Assembly: GCA_017617125.1 (NCBI GenBank)
Contig: JAFZWY010000011.1
Span: forward strand, 1 to 64,000
Source: Bacteroidales bacterium
GTDB taxonomy: Bacteria > Bacteroidota > Bacteroidia > Bacteroidales > ML635J-15
Direction of reading: 5' to 3'
DNA: 64,000 nucleotides
Positions within the stretch are counted from its first letter, which is position 1; the number at the start of each line of letters is the position of its first letter. Below the pieces are notes generated by a model. The model was not told the origin of the DNA and made no database searches. It was given only the letters and a program-made list of their open reading frames with translations. Both the position numbers and the translations under genes were made by a program. Of the stretch, positions 1 through 8,557 are shown one piece after another.

Positions 1-56
1 GAATTTATGCACAATCAGCGCGAAGTGAAAATGAAAACTTATAAAAAGGAAAATAA

Positions 57-88
57 AAATACACTGTCGGATATCCGACAGTGTATTT
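57..88. repeat. 32-bp perfect palindrome
   Basis: Both halves are perfectly self-complementary around 72/73 (core GTCGGATATCCGAC) with no separate loop. It lies directly upstream of a TATCTTTG -7 box, covering where a -33 element would be. It could be an operator, or a terminator for a gene off the left edge; there is no T-tract right after it. Confidence 0.85.
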
Positions 89-93
89 AATTG

Positions 94-101
94 TATCTTT
101 G
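94..101 (+). promoter_or_regulatory. Putative Bacteroidota -7 promoter box
   Basis: TATCTTTG matches TAnnTTTG. No TTTG lies at the right spacing; that position is inside the palindrome 57-88. No gene follows on the plus strand, so the transcript, if any, would be non-coding or vestigial. Confidence 0.35.
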
Positions 102-269
102 TCCCGTAAAAACCTGTAACGGTTATTTAGGACTAGTCAAGTTTAAAGTTAGAAGTTAACAGTCTAACGACAAGATGCAAAAGGGTTGAAAGTTGTAAGG
201 GCGTTTCGAGCAACGAAACAATAATGGCAATATGATCGTCACAACGTTAACCCGTAAATCTGCTATACC

Positions 270-470
270 GTTCCATCGCTACGCTCGGAACGAAAAAACA
301 ACAACCACGAATTACACGAACCTTTAGCTCGGCGTAGCCAATAATGTTTTTCGCAAGCTCAAAACAAAATGAGTCGCTGCGCGAAACGAAAGAGAGTCGC
401 TGCGCGAGAACGGCGTACTTCGACTGCGCTCAGCACAAGTACCCCTCAACGAAGTTAAATAGAACAAATT
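270..470. repeat. Dispersed intergenic repeat, copy 1
   Basis: About 200 bp of degenerate sequence shared with 7938-8150, including TTCCATCGCTACGCTCGGAA and blocks such as GTCGCTGCGCGAGAA. The two copies flank the first giant surface-protein gene in the same orientation. It is non-coding and looks like repeat debris. Confidence 0.75.
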
Positions 471-566
471 GAAACAAATTATACAAATCTATTTGTTTGA
501 TTTGAAACAAATTTGTTCAATTTTTGCCACTTGTGGCACTATTTCCCTTATGCACTTTAAGGCACT

Positions 567-606
567 AAAAATGGACATCCCCGTGGCTGGGAACCACAGG
601 GACGTC
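567..606 (-). terminator. Rho-independent terminator of giant gene 1
   Basis: On the minus strand a 13-bp stem (606-594 with 586-574, two G-U pairs) and a 7-nt loop are followed by five T (571-567). It lies about 80 bp beyond the stop of the gene ending at 684. Confidence 0.75.
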
Positions 607-683
607 GTTCTATTTGTGAGTGTGTTAAACAGGTTTAGGGGTTCAACGTTTAAGGTACAATGTTTAATCGTTGAACGTTCATT

Positions 684-3600
684 TTATTGTTTTACCACCT
701 TGCGGTTGATGACAAAATCTGCCGTGCCAACGCGTACCGTGTAGGTTGCCTCCGGCAGAGCGCCAAGATGCAGTACCGTCTGGTAGTTGTTCTGCGGAGC
801 ATCGACATCCTCGGTATAGACGAGGCGACCAAGCACGTCGTATACATCGATACGTGCCGGCTGGTTGCCGAAGTTCTCCAACTCAACCGTAAGATCGCCG
901 CTGAACGGGTTCGGGTAAGCCAGAACCTCGGGTGCTTCGCCTGCCTCTACGCAAGTAGCGACAACCATCTCCGAAACCGTACGTGTGCCGTCGTAGTCGA
1001 CCTGAACAAGGCGGTAGTAGTTGTCGCCGCCATGTACGCCGTAGTCGGTGTAGCTGTAGTCGAGCGGAGCGATGCTATTGCCTGCACCTGCCACGCGTGC
1101 CACCTCGTAGAACTCGATGGCATTGTCGGAACGTTCGACGATGAAGTAGTCGTTGTTGCGCTCGCTGGCGGTTGTCCACTCTACGAGCGAGGAGCGTCCG
1201 TCGCAAGTTGCGGTAAGGGAGGTAAGCTCGATTGGGAGAATGGTATTGTGGTCGGTGGAGCCGAGGGTTACTATACCGTCGAAATTACCTGCACGGGTGC
1301 GTGGAATCGACGAGACACCAGCAACCGTAATTGTCTTGTGGTCGTCGGAAACCGTAACTGTCGCTTCACCGAGGTTCTTCCAGCAGTCGTAGTGTGCGGC
1401 TGCATAAATCTTGCTTCTGTCGTATGCGCTCGAATTGTGGAAATGCTCTGTTGCGGCATCAGCATCGACCTTGAGTGTAAGACCACTCAATGCAGTGTTT
1501 TCGCCAAGACCTTCTACCTTCCAGTACTCGAAGTTACTTACATGGTCGAGCTGCGGGGAGTTGCCGCTGCACATATCGTTGATATTCCACCAGCGCGGGA
1601 ACTCAGCGAGTGTGAATCCGTGGGTTCCGTCGCCGTTATCGGCTGTGCTGTGGTTGAACTTGACATTTACATCGCCAGTGTTGCTGCCGAGCGTTACGGA
1701 AAATGCACCCAGCACACCGTCGCCACCAGTCGGGAAAGTAAACGTCTCGCTGCCCTTCTTGGTGACAAGACCATCGACGTAGCTTGCGCGGGTCATTTCA
1801 GCTATGGTATTTGTAACTCTCGAATTCTCTTCAAATGTTGCATCTCCAACTACAACACCATTAGTAAATGTTGCTGCACCGCTGACTGTTATACCATTAT
1901 CGGCTGTAATTGTATGTCCTGCAGCCCCCTGATTGAAAACAACATTTTTGAAATCGATTTCGTCGCTCTTTGTTATTGTCTGGTCGCCAGAGCCGACAAA
2001 GCTGACCGTACCGCTACCTGGAGCAAAGTCGGCAGTACCATTGAAGGTCATATCACCAGCTACGCTAAGCGCATTGCTGCCGCCATTGATAGTAATGCCA
2101 TCACCTATGGTAAGGTCCTTAACTCCAGCATCAACATTCACATTAAGCGTAGGATCGCTTACACAATCGTAGTAAGAAGCTACAAACACATTGCTTGATG
2201 TAGATGGATATTCGCGACCTGCACCAGATTGCAATGTATATATTCCCTCCGCAGCATCGGTAAGTTTAAACCAGTTGTTGTCGTGATTCCAGTCTGTTGA
2301 TACACCAGACCAAACAAAATCGCCATCGAGAGAACCTAAAGGCGGATACTTAATATTTACATCCGCATACGAGAAGGACTTACAACCATCAACATTTGAA
2401 TCCTCAACAACAAGCACATACGACGAATTTCCATAAATTTCGGGGCGATAGGTCGCCGAAGTGTTAAGCACTGCACCATCTAACGTCGGCTTCCATTCAT
2501 ACGAATAAGTAGGCAGCGCCGGATTTGCGCTAAGCGTAGCTTCACTACCTACGCATACCATACCCGGTTGTAGAATATTGACATGGAAAGCCTCATTAAC
2601 ACTATAAGAGATAGGTACAGGAGCAAGGTCGCAACCTAAATTATCTGTGATAACAAGATAACTAGTGTGTGCACCTTCCTGATCTGGATGTGTTGGTCTT
2701 ATATTAAGCGTCGGATTGTTAAAGTTTTCTACACCTTCCTGCATGTTCTCAACACGCGAACCTCCAACATCTACAGTATAATTCCATGAATCAGGAAACA
2801 AATCTTCGCTGAGCGAAATTTCCCAGTTGAAAATATAGCCATTATCTATGCCAAAATTATCACATACCGACAATGTCCATGTACCATTCAGAGGGCATCC
2901 TTCGAGTTGTGCAAACAAATTTTGACGAGGATGGTAGAACTGCGTAAGATTTTCAACATCGGACGGACGTACTAACATATATGCAGATTCATATTCTTCT
3001 CCGAGATAATGATTTTGAAATTCTCCTCCACCGAGAGCACTTCCTTGCTCATGTACATATCCATGTTCACCTCCTGCATAAGTAATAGTTCTTCCTCCGA
3101 TACTAGTCCTATTTGACCAGCAATAATCAAGACCTACACCATAGGGATTGTCATCAACGCTACAATAATCACTTCCATCATGATTATTTCCACTAGGAAT
3201 ACCCATTCCCAAAGCTCTTCTATTCCCATTATCAGCTCTGTAATGCCAGGTATAATCGGATGTTCCCGACCCAAAGTCATCGTATCCTCCACCACTTGAC
3301 CTATCCCAGTCTTCAAGCAATATTGCCGATTTTGAAGCAGGTGGCGGACAAGTAATCTTTATCTGCAAATCGCCTATAAACGAATGCTCCATGTTCACTC
3401 TGACATAATTAATATTATTGGCACTAGTTATAGTGCTTCCTGTAGGAAAATCATAGAATGTCACACTCGATGTATAGCATTCATCAAGGCAGTTAGGTCC
3501 ATCAGGGATGAAAGTAGTGTCCGCTTGTCCAAGTTTTGCTGTAATATTTATTGGCAAAGGATCCACATGCACATCGGCACCATCGGCAGAACCGACGACA

Positions 3601-6600
3601 AGATCCAGATGTCGACCAAGACAGATTTCGCCAGCTGTATAGTTATTAGGATTTGGTGTCATACCACCACCTATTTTGATTCTACCAGAAGATTTTGCCA
3701 CACAACCATCACTTCGTCTTACCACAAACAAGTCAAAATCGTTGCCGTTTATCTCTTCGGGAGTATATGTAGGAGTCTTGCCATGAAGCACCACGGGATC
3801 TTCGCCATTGTGAGTATTAATACTCCAACGCCACTCCCTTATTTCTGCATCATCAAGACCTTCCACTTCTGCATCAAGTTGCAACGACTGTCCATAACAA
3901 ACAGTATAATATGGTATAGTTCCACCTGTTACCACATCAGTTCCTGCTGTACCTAGCGGCGTAGGCGGCACTATAGTACCACAAGTATCAATGAACACCG
4001 CATACAAGGTTTCATTCTGCGTAAGATTGAAATTGTCGCCTGCCATATAGTAATTATCAGCGCCATCGGCCCCGTTTTCAAGCTTGCTCCATCCGACAAA
4101 TGTTGAATGCGGAGCAGTACATATTGGCTCTACATTCGACAACCTTACCAATCCATACCCGGTCTGTTGTGCAGGCAAACTAGTCGGCTCTACTGTTCCA
4201 GGAGTTGCACATGCCGCACAGGTAGAACCACCTGCATAGGTAAGAGTATACTGCTTTGTAGCACAAAGTACCATAATTGGACGGTAATAACTTCCTGAAT
4301 ATTCATTAATATTTCCGTTATTTCCGCTAGGCACCTTATTAATCATTGTAAAAGACGAACCACTATTAGCATAGCGACAATATTGTCCGCCCACTATAAC
4401 ACTTATAAAATAATCCGTATAATATACAGGATCGGCATACACTGCGACCACAAGATTCTTTGTTGCATCATAAAGGAATGGACGCTCCAATTCAATTTCA
4501 TTCCAACCGTTATAAAATTCCACCGTCTTGTTTGCAACAACCTTGGTAATTTCAGTTATCCACCCCCCACTCAAATCGGATTCTGTAGTATTTCCCATAT
4601 ACATAGACAAAGGTGCTTCCACAGGATCGCTGCTGCTCGTACTGTAATAAAACCATATCTTAGTTATTAGATTCTGACCCGTCAGTCCTAGTTCACTACT
4701 TGTGAACAACTGTTGTGTATAAGAAAACTGATTGTGATATATAGGAGCATATTCCTCTACATACATACTCCCATCCAATCCCTCTGTTAAGAAAATTTCA
4801 TTCTCTGAAGTACATGGATATTTCACAGATACAGAAAACTCTATTATAGCAGCACAATATCTTCCGTATGCAGGGATACGCAACCTTACGTTTGCAGCTC
4901 CAGTTGCACCTACATTTACCATTACCTTTCCATCATCAAAATATGAGATAAGCGTATTGGTTGAAACGAATCTCGTTCCTTCTGGCAGACGATTACCCGA
5001 CAAACCAGGATAAACAATAGGTACCGCCTCGGCAGCAGCACCGCTTTCAAACGTGTAATCATATATATGCTCGTATGTTATCACAGGATCGGTGCAGACT
5101 ATGTCTATTACAAAATGTATTTCATCGCAAGCGCAATCGCTACCATGGGCAGGCACACGCAAGGTCGCAGATACAGGATTTGCTGTTGATGCAGACAAAT
5201 CGACGCGGAAAACCTTGTTAGCATCATCGCCATTTATGAGGTTGGCAACGTATGGATTGCTAGTCTCGCAAGTCGATACCGACGGAAGTTGGTTTGAACC
5301 ATTGTAACTTACAATGCTAGTAAGCGGATCGGCTCCAGCATTCTGTTCATATACCAACGTATATGTATTTGTTCCTGCATCATAACTATGCGATGTACAA
5401 CCTGCATACGATACACTAAGCGTAACAGGACTACATACCACTTCGACGTCGAAATCAACAGTAGTGGAACAATATCCTCCTGTAGCTGGAACATACAAGC
5501 TGATATGCGCAGAACCTGCGCGCGCAGTATTTATCCTAACTACACCGCCAGTTGCAACGGCAATGTCGGCACCTCCAGTATTGGTTACATCACCGTATGC
5601 CGACGAAGGCAACACTGCACCATTTACTCTTATGTCGGGATATTTTATGCCAGAACCCTGAGTATATGTTATTGTACCAGCACTATATTCAGCAGGGAAA
5701 TCAATTGTCGGCGTTCCTCCTGTACAATTTACCGTAAGAGTATAGAATATTGTCTTCTCACAATAGTTATGCACAGCATCCTCAGGAATATATGCGAATA
5801 TTTTAACCGTACCGTCAGAAAGAGCATGCACTTCTCCTGTTGACGGGTCAACTGTTGCTATTGCTGGTATTTCCGACGAATAGGTAACTGCAAGTCCAGT
5901 ATTGTTTGTCGCAGTATAAGTAGTTGCTACATCGCCAATATTCATAGTCTGCGACGAAAAGTCGAACTGGAATGTATTAGGATTTTCTCGACAACCGCAT
6001 TCAATAGTAATTGGGGCAGACGAAAATACCTTGGGAACAAATGCTGTGATACGTGCATAACCGTCACCTTCGCGCTGTCCTGCCGTAGTTGTACCACCTG
6101 TTACTCCACCTATGTAGCCAGATCCACCACCTCCTGCATAATTTTCAGCAGTTGCGCTATAACCGCCATACCAGCCGCCACCGCCACCACCGCATTCTCC
6201 ATTGGCATATGAGCAATCAGTGGCATATCCCCAAGCACTACCAGTAGTCTGCGTTCCTGGGTTACATCCTCCTGTTCCGGAACCAGCAATACCAGATGTA
6301 CCACCACCATCACCACCATTTCCGTTATCTGAAGCGCCGCCACCACCGCCAGCAACTATCAAGACACTACTTCTATTAGAATATCCAATACTAGACAATG
6401 TGCCTGTCATTGTGGCAATATGTGTAGCGCCGCCACCACCAGCACCACCATGTGTCGTATTCTTCCACGCACGTCCAGCACCACCACCATTGTAACCTCC
6501 TGACAATAAAGTTCTGCTACTATAAGAGCCATCATCAGTAGTACCGACACCTCCAACACAAACATACAACGTTCCGCTTGGAGACGATAATGTTCCAACA

Positions 6601-7529
6601 GAATAACCTCCTAGTCCACCAGTATATCTTATATCAGCATTACCTCCCTGAGCACCCCATACTTCCAACTTTAAGGAAGTTGCACCTTCGGGAACTGTAT
6701 ATTGCCGAACTTCTCCAGAGTAGTCAAAATTAGTTACTCGATTCTCCACACCTTCGAGACGGCAATAGTACTGCGCCCCGTTTACGGAAGTTACACTAAG
6801 TACAGAATTGTTTGCTCCAGAAAGTCCTGTTGTAATCTCTGCCGTACAAGCAGCATTCGAATACCAATGATAAGTAAAACCGGAAGGCACCCCACCAGTA
6901 ACACTTGCAGTAAGAGTTATCTCATCACCGCAAACATATTCGGCAGGAGAAACAGCAACACTAAGTTGCCTACTTGTAATTTCAATATCATCTATAAGCA
7001 AATAAAACATATTGGAACAATTGAAGTGACGGAACGCAATATATACTTGCTGCCCAGCGTATGCAGACAAATCAACATGCTTTTCGCCCCATGTTCCTGT
7101 TGCCCTTAAGCCGGCACCGCCACCATAACTCATTGTCTCTTCTCCAAGACAATGATATGCAGTCAAATCCCTAGGATTAACGTTTGTTGAAATATATACA
7201 CCATAATGTTCCTCGTCATCATTTGCATCTTGCACTGCGGCAAAATATTTCAAATCTATAATACCGGATGCTGGCAAAGTAATACGTGGAGTTATTGCCC
7301 AGTTGTCAGGATACAATACACCAAAACCATTAGCATAAGACTGTGACAATATGGCATCTGCAGAACCATTACGACCAAATCCTGTACCCAACAAGCTTGA
7401 AGCAAGCCGCCAATCATAACCATCTCCATCCGAATCGACAAATGTCCAACCAGCAGTACTACTTGCATCAAAATTATATGATGTTTGCGCCCACGCGCCC
7501 GCGTATAGGCATAAAAATGCCGCCACCAC
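684..7529 (-). CDS. Giant T9SS-exported modular surface protein
   Basis: Secreted multidomain protein of unknown binding partner, predicted to be exported by Sec and then the type IX secretion system. Going from the N-terminus: signal-peptide core, a cleaved-adhesin-like beta-sandwich (about residues 15-190), an Ig-like segment, a very glycine-rich domain (about 270-496) resembling the ALK/LTK-type Gly_rich family, a Big_2-like segment, a Listeria-Bacteroides-type repeat, a proprotein-convertase P-domain-like region (about 1350-1580), and a C-terminal sorting domain (YPNPF, then VYDVLGRLVYT, ending VINRKVVKQ). The listed start is a GTG at 7529, which leaves a signal peptide without its basic n-region. 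The frame is open upstream to a poly-G tract (7617-7627) and joins ATGs at 7669/7705 only if the tract gains one G. The true product is probably about 2,340 aa. Its C-terminal several hundred residues are closely related to the 5,252-aa neighbour. Confidence 0.88.
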   Translation of the reverse strand: MVAAFLCLYAGAWAQTSYNFDASSTAGWTFVDSDGDGYDWRLASSLLGTGFGRNGSADAILSQSYANGFGVLYPDNWAITPRITLPASGIIDLKYFAAVQDANDDEEHYGVYISTNVNPRDLTAYHCLGEETMSYGGGAGLRATGTWGEKHVDLSAYAGQQVYIAFRHFNCSNMFYLLIDDIEITSRQLSVAVSPAEYVCGDEITLTASVTGGVPSGFTYHWYSNAACTAEITTGLSGANNSVLSVTSVNGAQYYCRLEGVENRVTNFDYSGEVRQYTVPEGATSLKLEVWGAQGGNADIRYTGGLGGYSVGTLSSPSGTLYVCVGGVGTTDDGSYSSRTLLSGGYNGGGAGRAWKNTTHGGAGGGGATHIATMTGTLSSIGYSNRSSVLIVAGGGGGASDNGNGGDGGGTSGIAGSGTGGCNPGTQTTGSAWGYATDCSYANGECGGGGGGWYGGYSATAENYAGGGGSGYIGGVTGGTTTAGQREGDGYARITAFVPKVFSSAPITIECGCRENPNTFQFDFSSQTMNIGDVATTYTATNNTGLAVTYSSEIPAIATVDPSTGEVHALSDGTVKIFAYIPEDAVHNYCEKTIFYTLTVNCTGGTPTIDFPAEYSAGTITYTQGSGIKYPDIRVNGAVLPSSAYGDVTNTGGADIAVATGGVVRINTARAGSAHISLYVPATGGYCSTTVDFDVEVVCSPVTLSVSYAGCTSHSYDAGTNTYTLVYEQNAGADPLTSIVSYNGSNQLPSVSTCETSNPYVANLINGDDANKVFRVDLSASTANPVSATLRVPAHGSDCACDEIHFVIDIVCTDPVITYEHIYDYTFESGAAAEAVPIVYPGLSGNRLPEGTRFVSTNTLISYFDDGKVMVNVGATGAANVRLRIPAYGRYCAAIIEFSVSVKYPCTSENEIFLTEGLDGSMYVEEYAPIYHNQFSYTQQLFTSSELGLTGQNLITKIWFYYSTSSSDPVEAPLSMYMGNTTESDLSGGWITEITKVVANKTVEFYNGWNEIELERPFLYDATKNLVVAVYADPVYYTDYFISVIVGGQYCRYANSGSSFTMINKVPSGNNGNINEYSGSYYRPIMVLCATKQYTLTYAGGSTCAACATPGTVEPTSLPAQQTGYGLVRLSNVEPICTAPHSTFVGWSKLENGADGADNYYMAGDNFNLTQNETLYAVFIDTCGTIVPPTPLGTAGTDVVTGGTIPYYTVCYGQSLQLDAEVEGLDDAEIREWRWSINTHNGEDPVVLHGKTPTYTPEEINGNDFDLFVVRRSDGCVAKSSGRIKIGGGMTPNPNNYTAGEICLGRHLDLVVGSADGADVHVDPLPINITAKLGQADTTFIPDGPNCLDECYTSSVTFYDFPTGSTITSANNINYVRVNMEHSFIGDLQIKITCPPPASKSAILLEDWDRSSGGGYDDFGSGTSDYTWHYRADNGNRRALGMGIPSGNNHDGSDYCSVDDNPYGVGLDYCWSNRTSIGGRTITYAGGEHGYVHEQGSALGGGEFQNHYLGEEYESAYMLVRPSDVENLTQFYHPRQNLFAQLEGCPLNGTWTLSVCDNFGIDNGYIFNWEISLSEDLFPDSWNYTVDVGGSRVENMQEGVENFNNPTLNIRPTHPDQEGAHTSYLVITDNLGCDLAPVPISYSVNEAFHVNILQPGMVCVGSEATLSANPALPTYSYEWKPTLDGAVLNTSATYRPEIYGNSSYVLVVEDSNVDGCKSFSYADVNIKYPPLGSLDGDFVWSGVSTDWNHDNNWFKLTDAAEGIYTLQSGAGREYPSTSSNVFVASYYDCVSDPTLNVNVDAGVKDLTIGDGITINGGSNALSVAGDMTFNGTADFAPGSGTVSFVGSGDQTITKSDEIDFKNVVFNQGAAGHTITADNGITVSGAATFTNGVVVGDATFEENSRVTNTIAEMTRASYVDGLVTKKGSETFTFPTGGDGVLGAFSVTLGSNTGDVNVKFNHSTADNGDGTHGFTLAEFPRWWNINDMCSGNSPQLDHVSNFEYWKVEGLGENTALSGLTLKVDADAATEHFHNSSAYDRSKIYAAAHYDCWKNLGEATVTVSDDHKTITVAGVSSIPRTRAGNFDGIVTLGSTDHNTILPIELTSLTATCDGRSSLVEWTTASERNNDYFIVERSDNAIEFYEVARVAGAGNSIAPLDYSYTDYGVHGGDNYYRLVQVDYDGTRTVSEMVVATCVEAGEAPEVLAYPNPFSGDLTVELENFGNQPARIDVYDVLGRLVYTEDVDAPQNNYQTVLHLGALPEATYTVRVGTADFVINRKVVKQ

Positions 7530-7705
7530 AAGTAGCGAACGTAGCAGAAGTTTTAACTGAGAATGATTTTCTAATTGGACGCAACTATTTATACAAACTG
7601 CAGAATAGTTATTACGCCCCCCCCCCCATTATTATACAAACCGCCGAAATACGAAGTTTCTTTCTTCATATCAATATCTTTTTTATACATACTGCGGTTT
7701 TTCAT
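7530..7705 (-). other. Probable N-terminal extension, out of frame by one base
   Basis: Reading minus from ATG 7705 (or 7669) gives MKNRSMYKKDID, MKKETSYFGGLYNN, then glycines and stop TAA at 7591-7589. With 12 G instead of 11, the frame continues through VQLENHSQLKLLLRSLL into VVAAFLCLYAGAWAQ. That restores a normal basic and hydrophobic signal peptide. The long pre-signal leader resembles that of the paralogue starting at 24316, which also has over 50 residues before its hydrophobic core. Either the sequence records an OFF phase, or the homopolymer length is an assembly error. Confidence 0.7.
7617..7627. repeat. Homopolymer C11/G11 tract (putative phase-variation tract)
   Basis: Eleven consecutive C on the plus strand lie inside the likely N-terminal coding part of the giant gene. 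On the minus strand the in-frame ATGs lie upstream of the G run and the signal-peptide core downstream of it. Length changes by slipped-strand mispairing would switch translation on and off. Confidence 0.9.
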
Positions 7706-7937
7706 CGAGTTATACTACGCAATAAATAGAATAAAACAACTTACCTAAATAAATTACACTATAATGGGACGAAGATAATGCTAAATAACATACAAAATAC
7801 CACTAGATAGGAATAATTATATAAACAAAATAAAATAAAAGATTAAAAGGGAATATGATTATACTAAATGAAGAAATAGAGAGTAAAATGGAAGGATTCA
7901 ATTGTAGCGATGCAATGGGAGCAAAGTTCAAACGACA

Positions 7938-8150
7938 AGGTTCCATCGCTACGCTCGGAACGAAAAAACAACAACCACGGATTACACGAACATTTAGATC
8001 GGCGTAGCCAATTACACGAATCGACACGAATCTTTAGATCGGCAAAGCCAATGGTTTTTCGCAGGCTCAAAACGAAAGGAGTCGCTGCGCGAGAAGAAAA
8101 GGAGTCGCTACGCGAGAACGGCGGAGCCCTCAACGAAGTTAAATTTTACA
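7938..8150. repeat. Dispersed intergenic repeat, copy 2
   Basis: Shares TTCCATCGCTACGCTCGGAA and the following AACGAAAAAACAACAACCACG-type sequence with 270-470 in the same orientation, with a local duplication of the ATTACACGAA / TTTAGATCGGC unit. Short open frames here read repeat sequence on both strands and are not genes. Confidence 0.75.
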
Positions 8151-8484
8151 AATTGATACAACCCTTTAGCTCACGCAGCGAAGCAAGTAATCTAACAAAT
8201 TATATTAGAGGTCTGGGGAATTTGAATCAGATTTGTTCAATTGCTCACTGCGTGTCGCGAGCTAAAGGTTTGACTTCGTCGAGCTAAAGGTTTAACTACG
8301 TTGATTGCAAAGCAATTCTGCCCGTTAGGGCACTCTTTTCCTTCTGCCCGAAGGGCACTTGATTGTAGCAGATGCTGAAACATGAAGGGGGTATCCAGAT
8401 GCTGTCCTTCGACTTCGCTCAGGAAGCAGTTCAGCATGACGGTTAGGGATCAGCATGACTGGACCATTCTGCCCGTTAGGGCAC

Positions 8485-8523
8485 AAAAAAAGGCATCCCA
8501 AATGCGGGGAACACTGGGATGCC
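8485..8523 (-). terminator. Rho-independent terminator of giant gene 2
   Basis: On the minus strand the stem GGCATCCCA/TGGGATGCC (8523-8515 with 8500-8492) is followed by seven T (8491-8485). It lies 35 bp after the stop codon of the gene ending at 8558. Confidence 0.88.
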
Positions 8524-8557
8524 GAACCTATTTGTTAGTGTGTTTATTTAGGCTACT

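Larger units (their letters stand above)
1..683. other. Intergenic region with palindrome, repeats and terminator
   Basis: I see no convincing gene here. It holds a 32-bp perfect palindrome (57-88), a TATCTTTG promoter-like box (94-101), a dispersed repeat shared with 7938-8150, and the terminator of the downstream giant gene (567-606). A 91-codon plus-strand frame from 469 crosses the terminator and the end of the giant gene and has no protein-like features. Confidence 0.7.
7706..8557. other. Intergenic region between the giant genes, repeat-rich
   Basis: No supported gene. It contains AT-rich DNA (7706-7930), repeat copy 2 (7938-8150), two TTCTGCCCGTTAGGGCAC units (starting near 8317 and 8467), fragments of the TTCAGCATGAC repeat family (about 8430-8460), and a terminator (8485-8523). 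A TATCTTCG box on the minus strand near 7770 could be a weak -7 element for the giant gene. Confidence 0.7.

Noticed and set aside
469-744. 91-codon plus-strand frame at the left end
   Set aside because: Non-ATG start, crosses a clear minus-strand terminator and the end of the giant gene.
687-2198. 503-codon plus-strand open frame inside the giant gene
   Set aside because: Antisense shadow of a repeat-rich, stop-poor coding sequence; Cys/Val/His-rich product with no domain features.
7803-8437. Several 66-125-codon frames on both strands
   Set aside because: They lie in dispersed repeat sequence and overlap one another.
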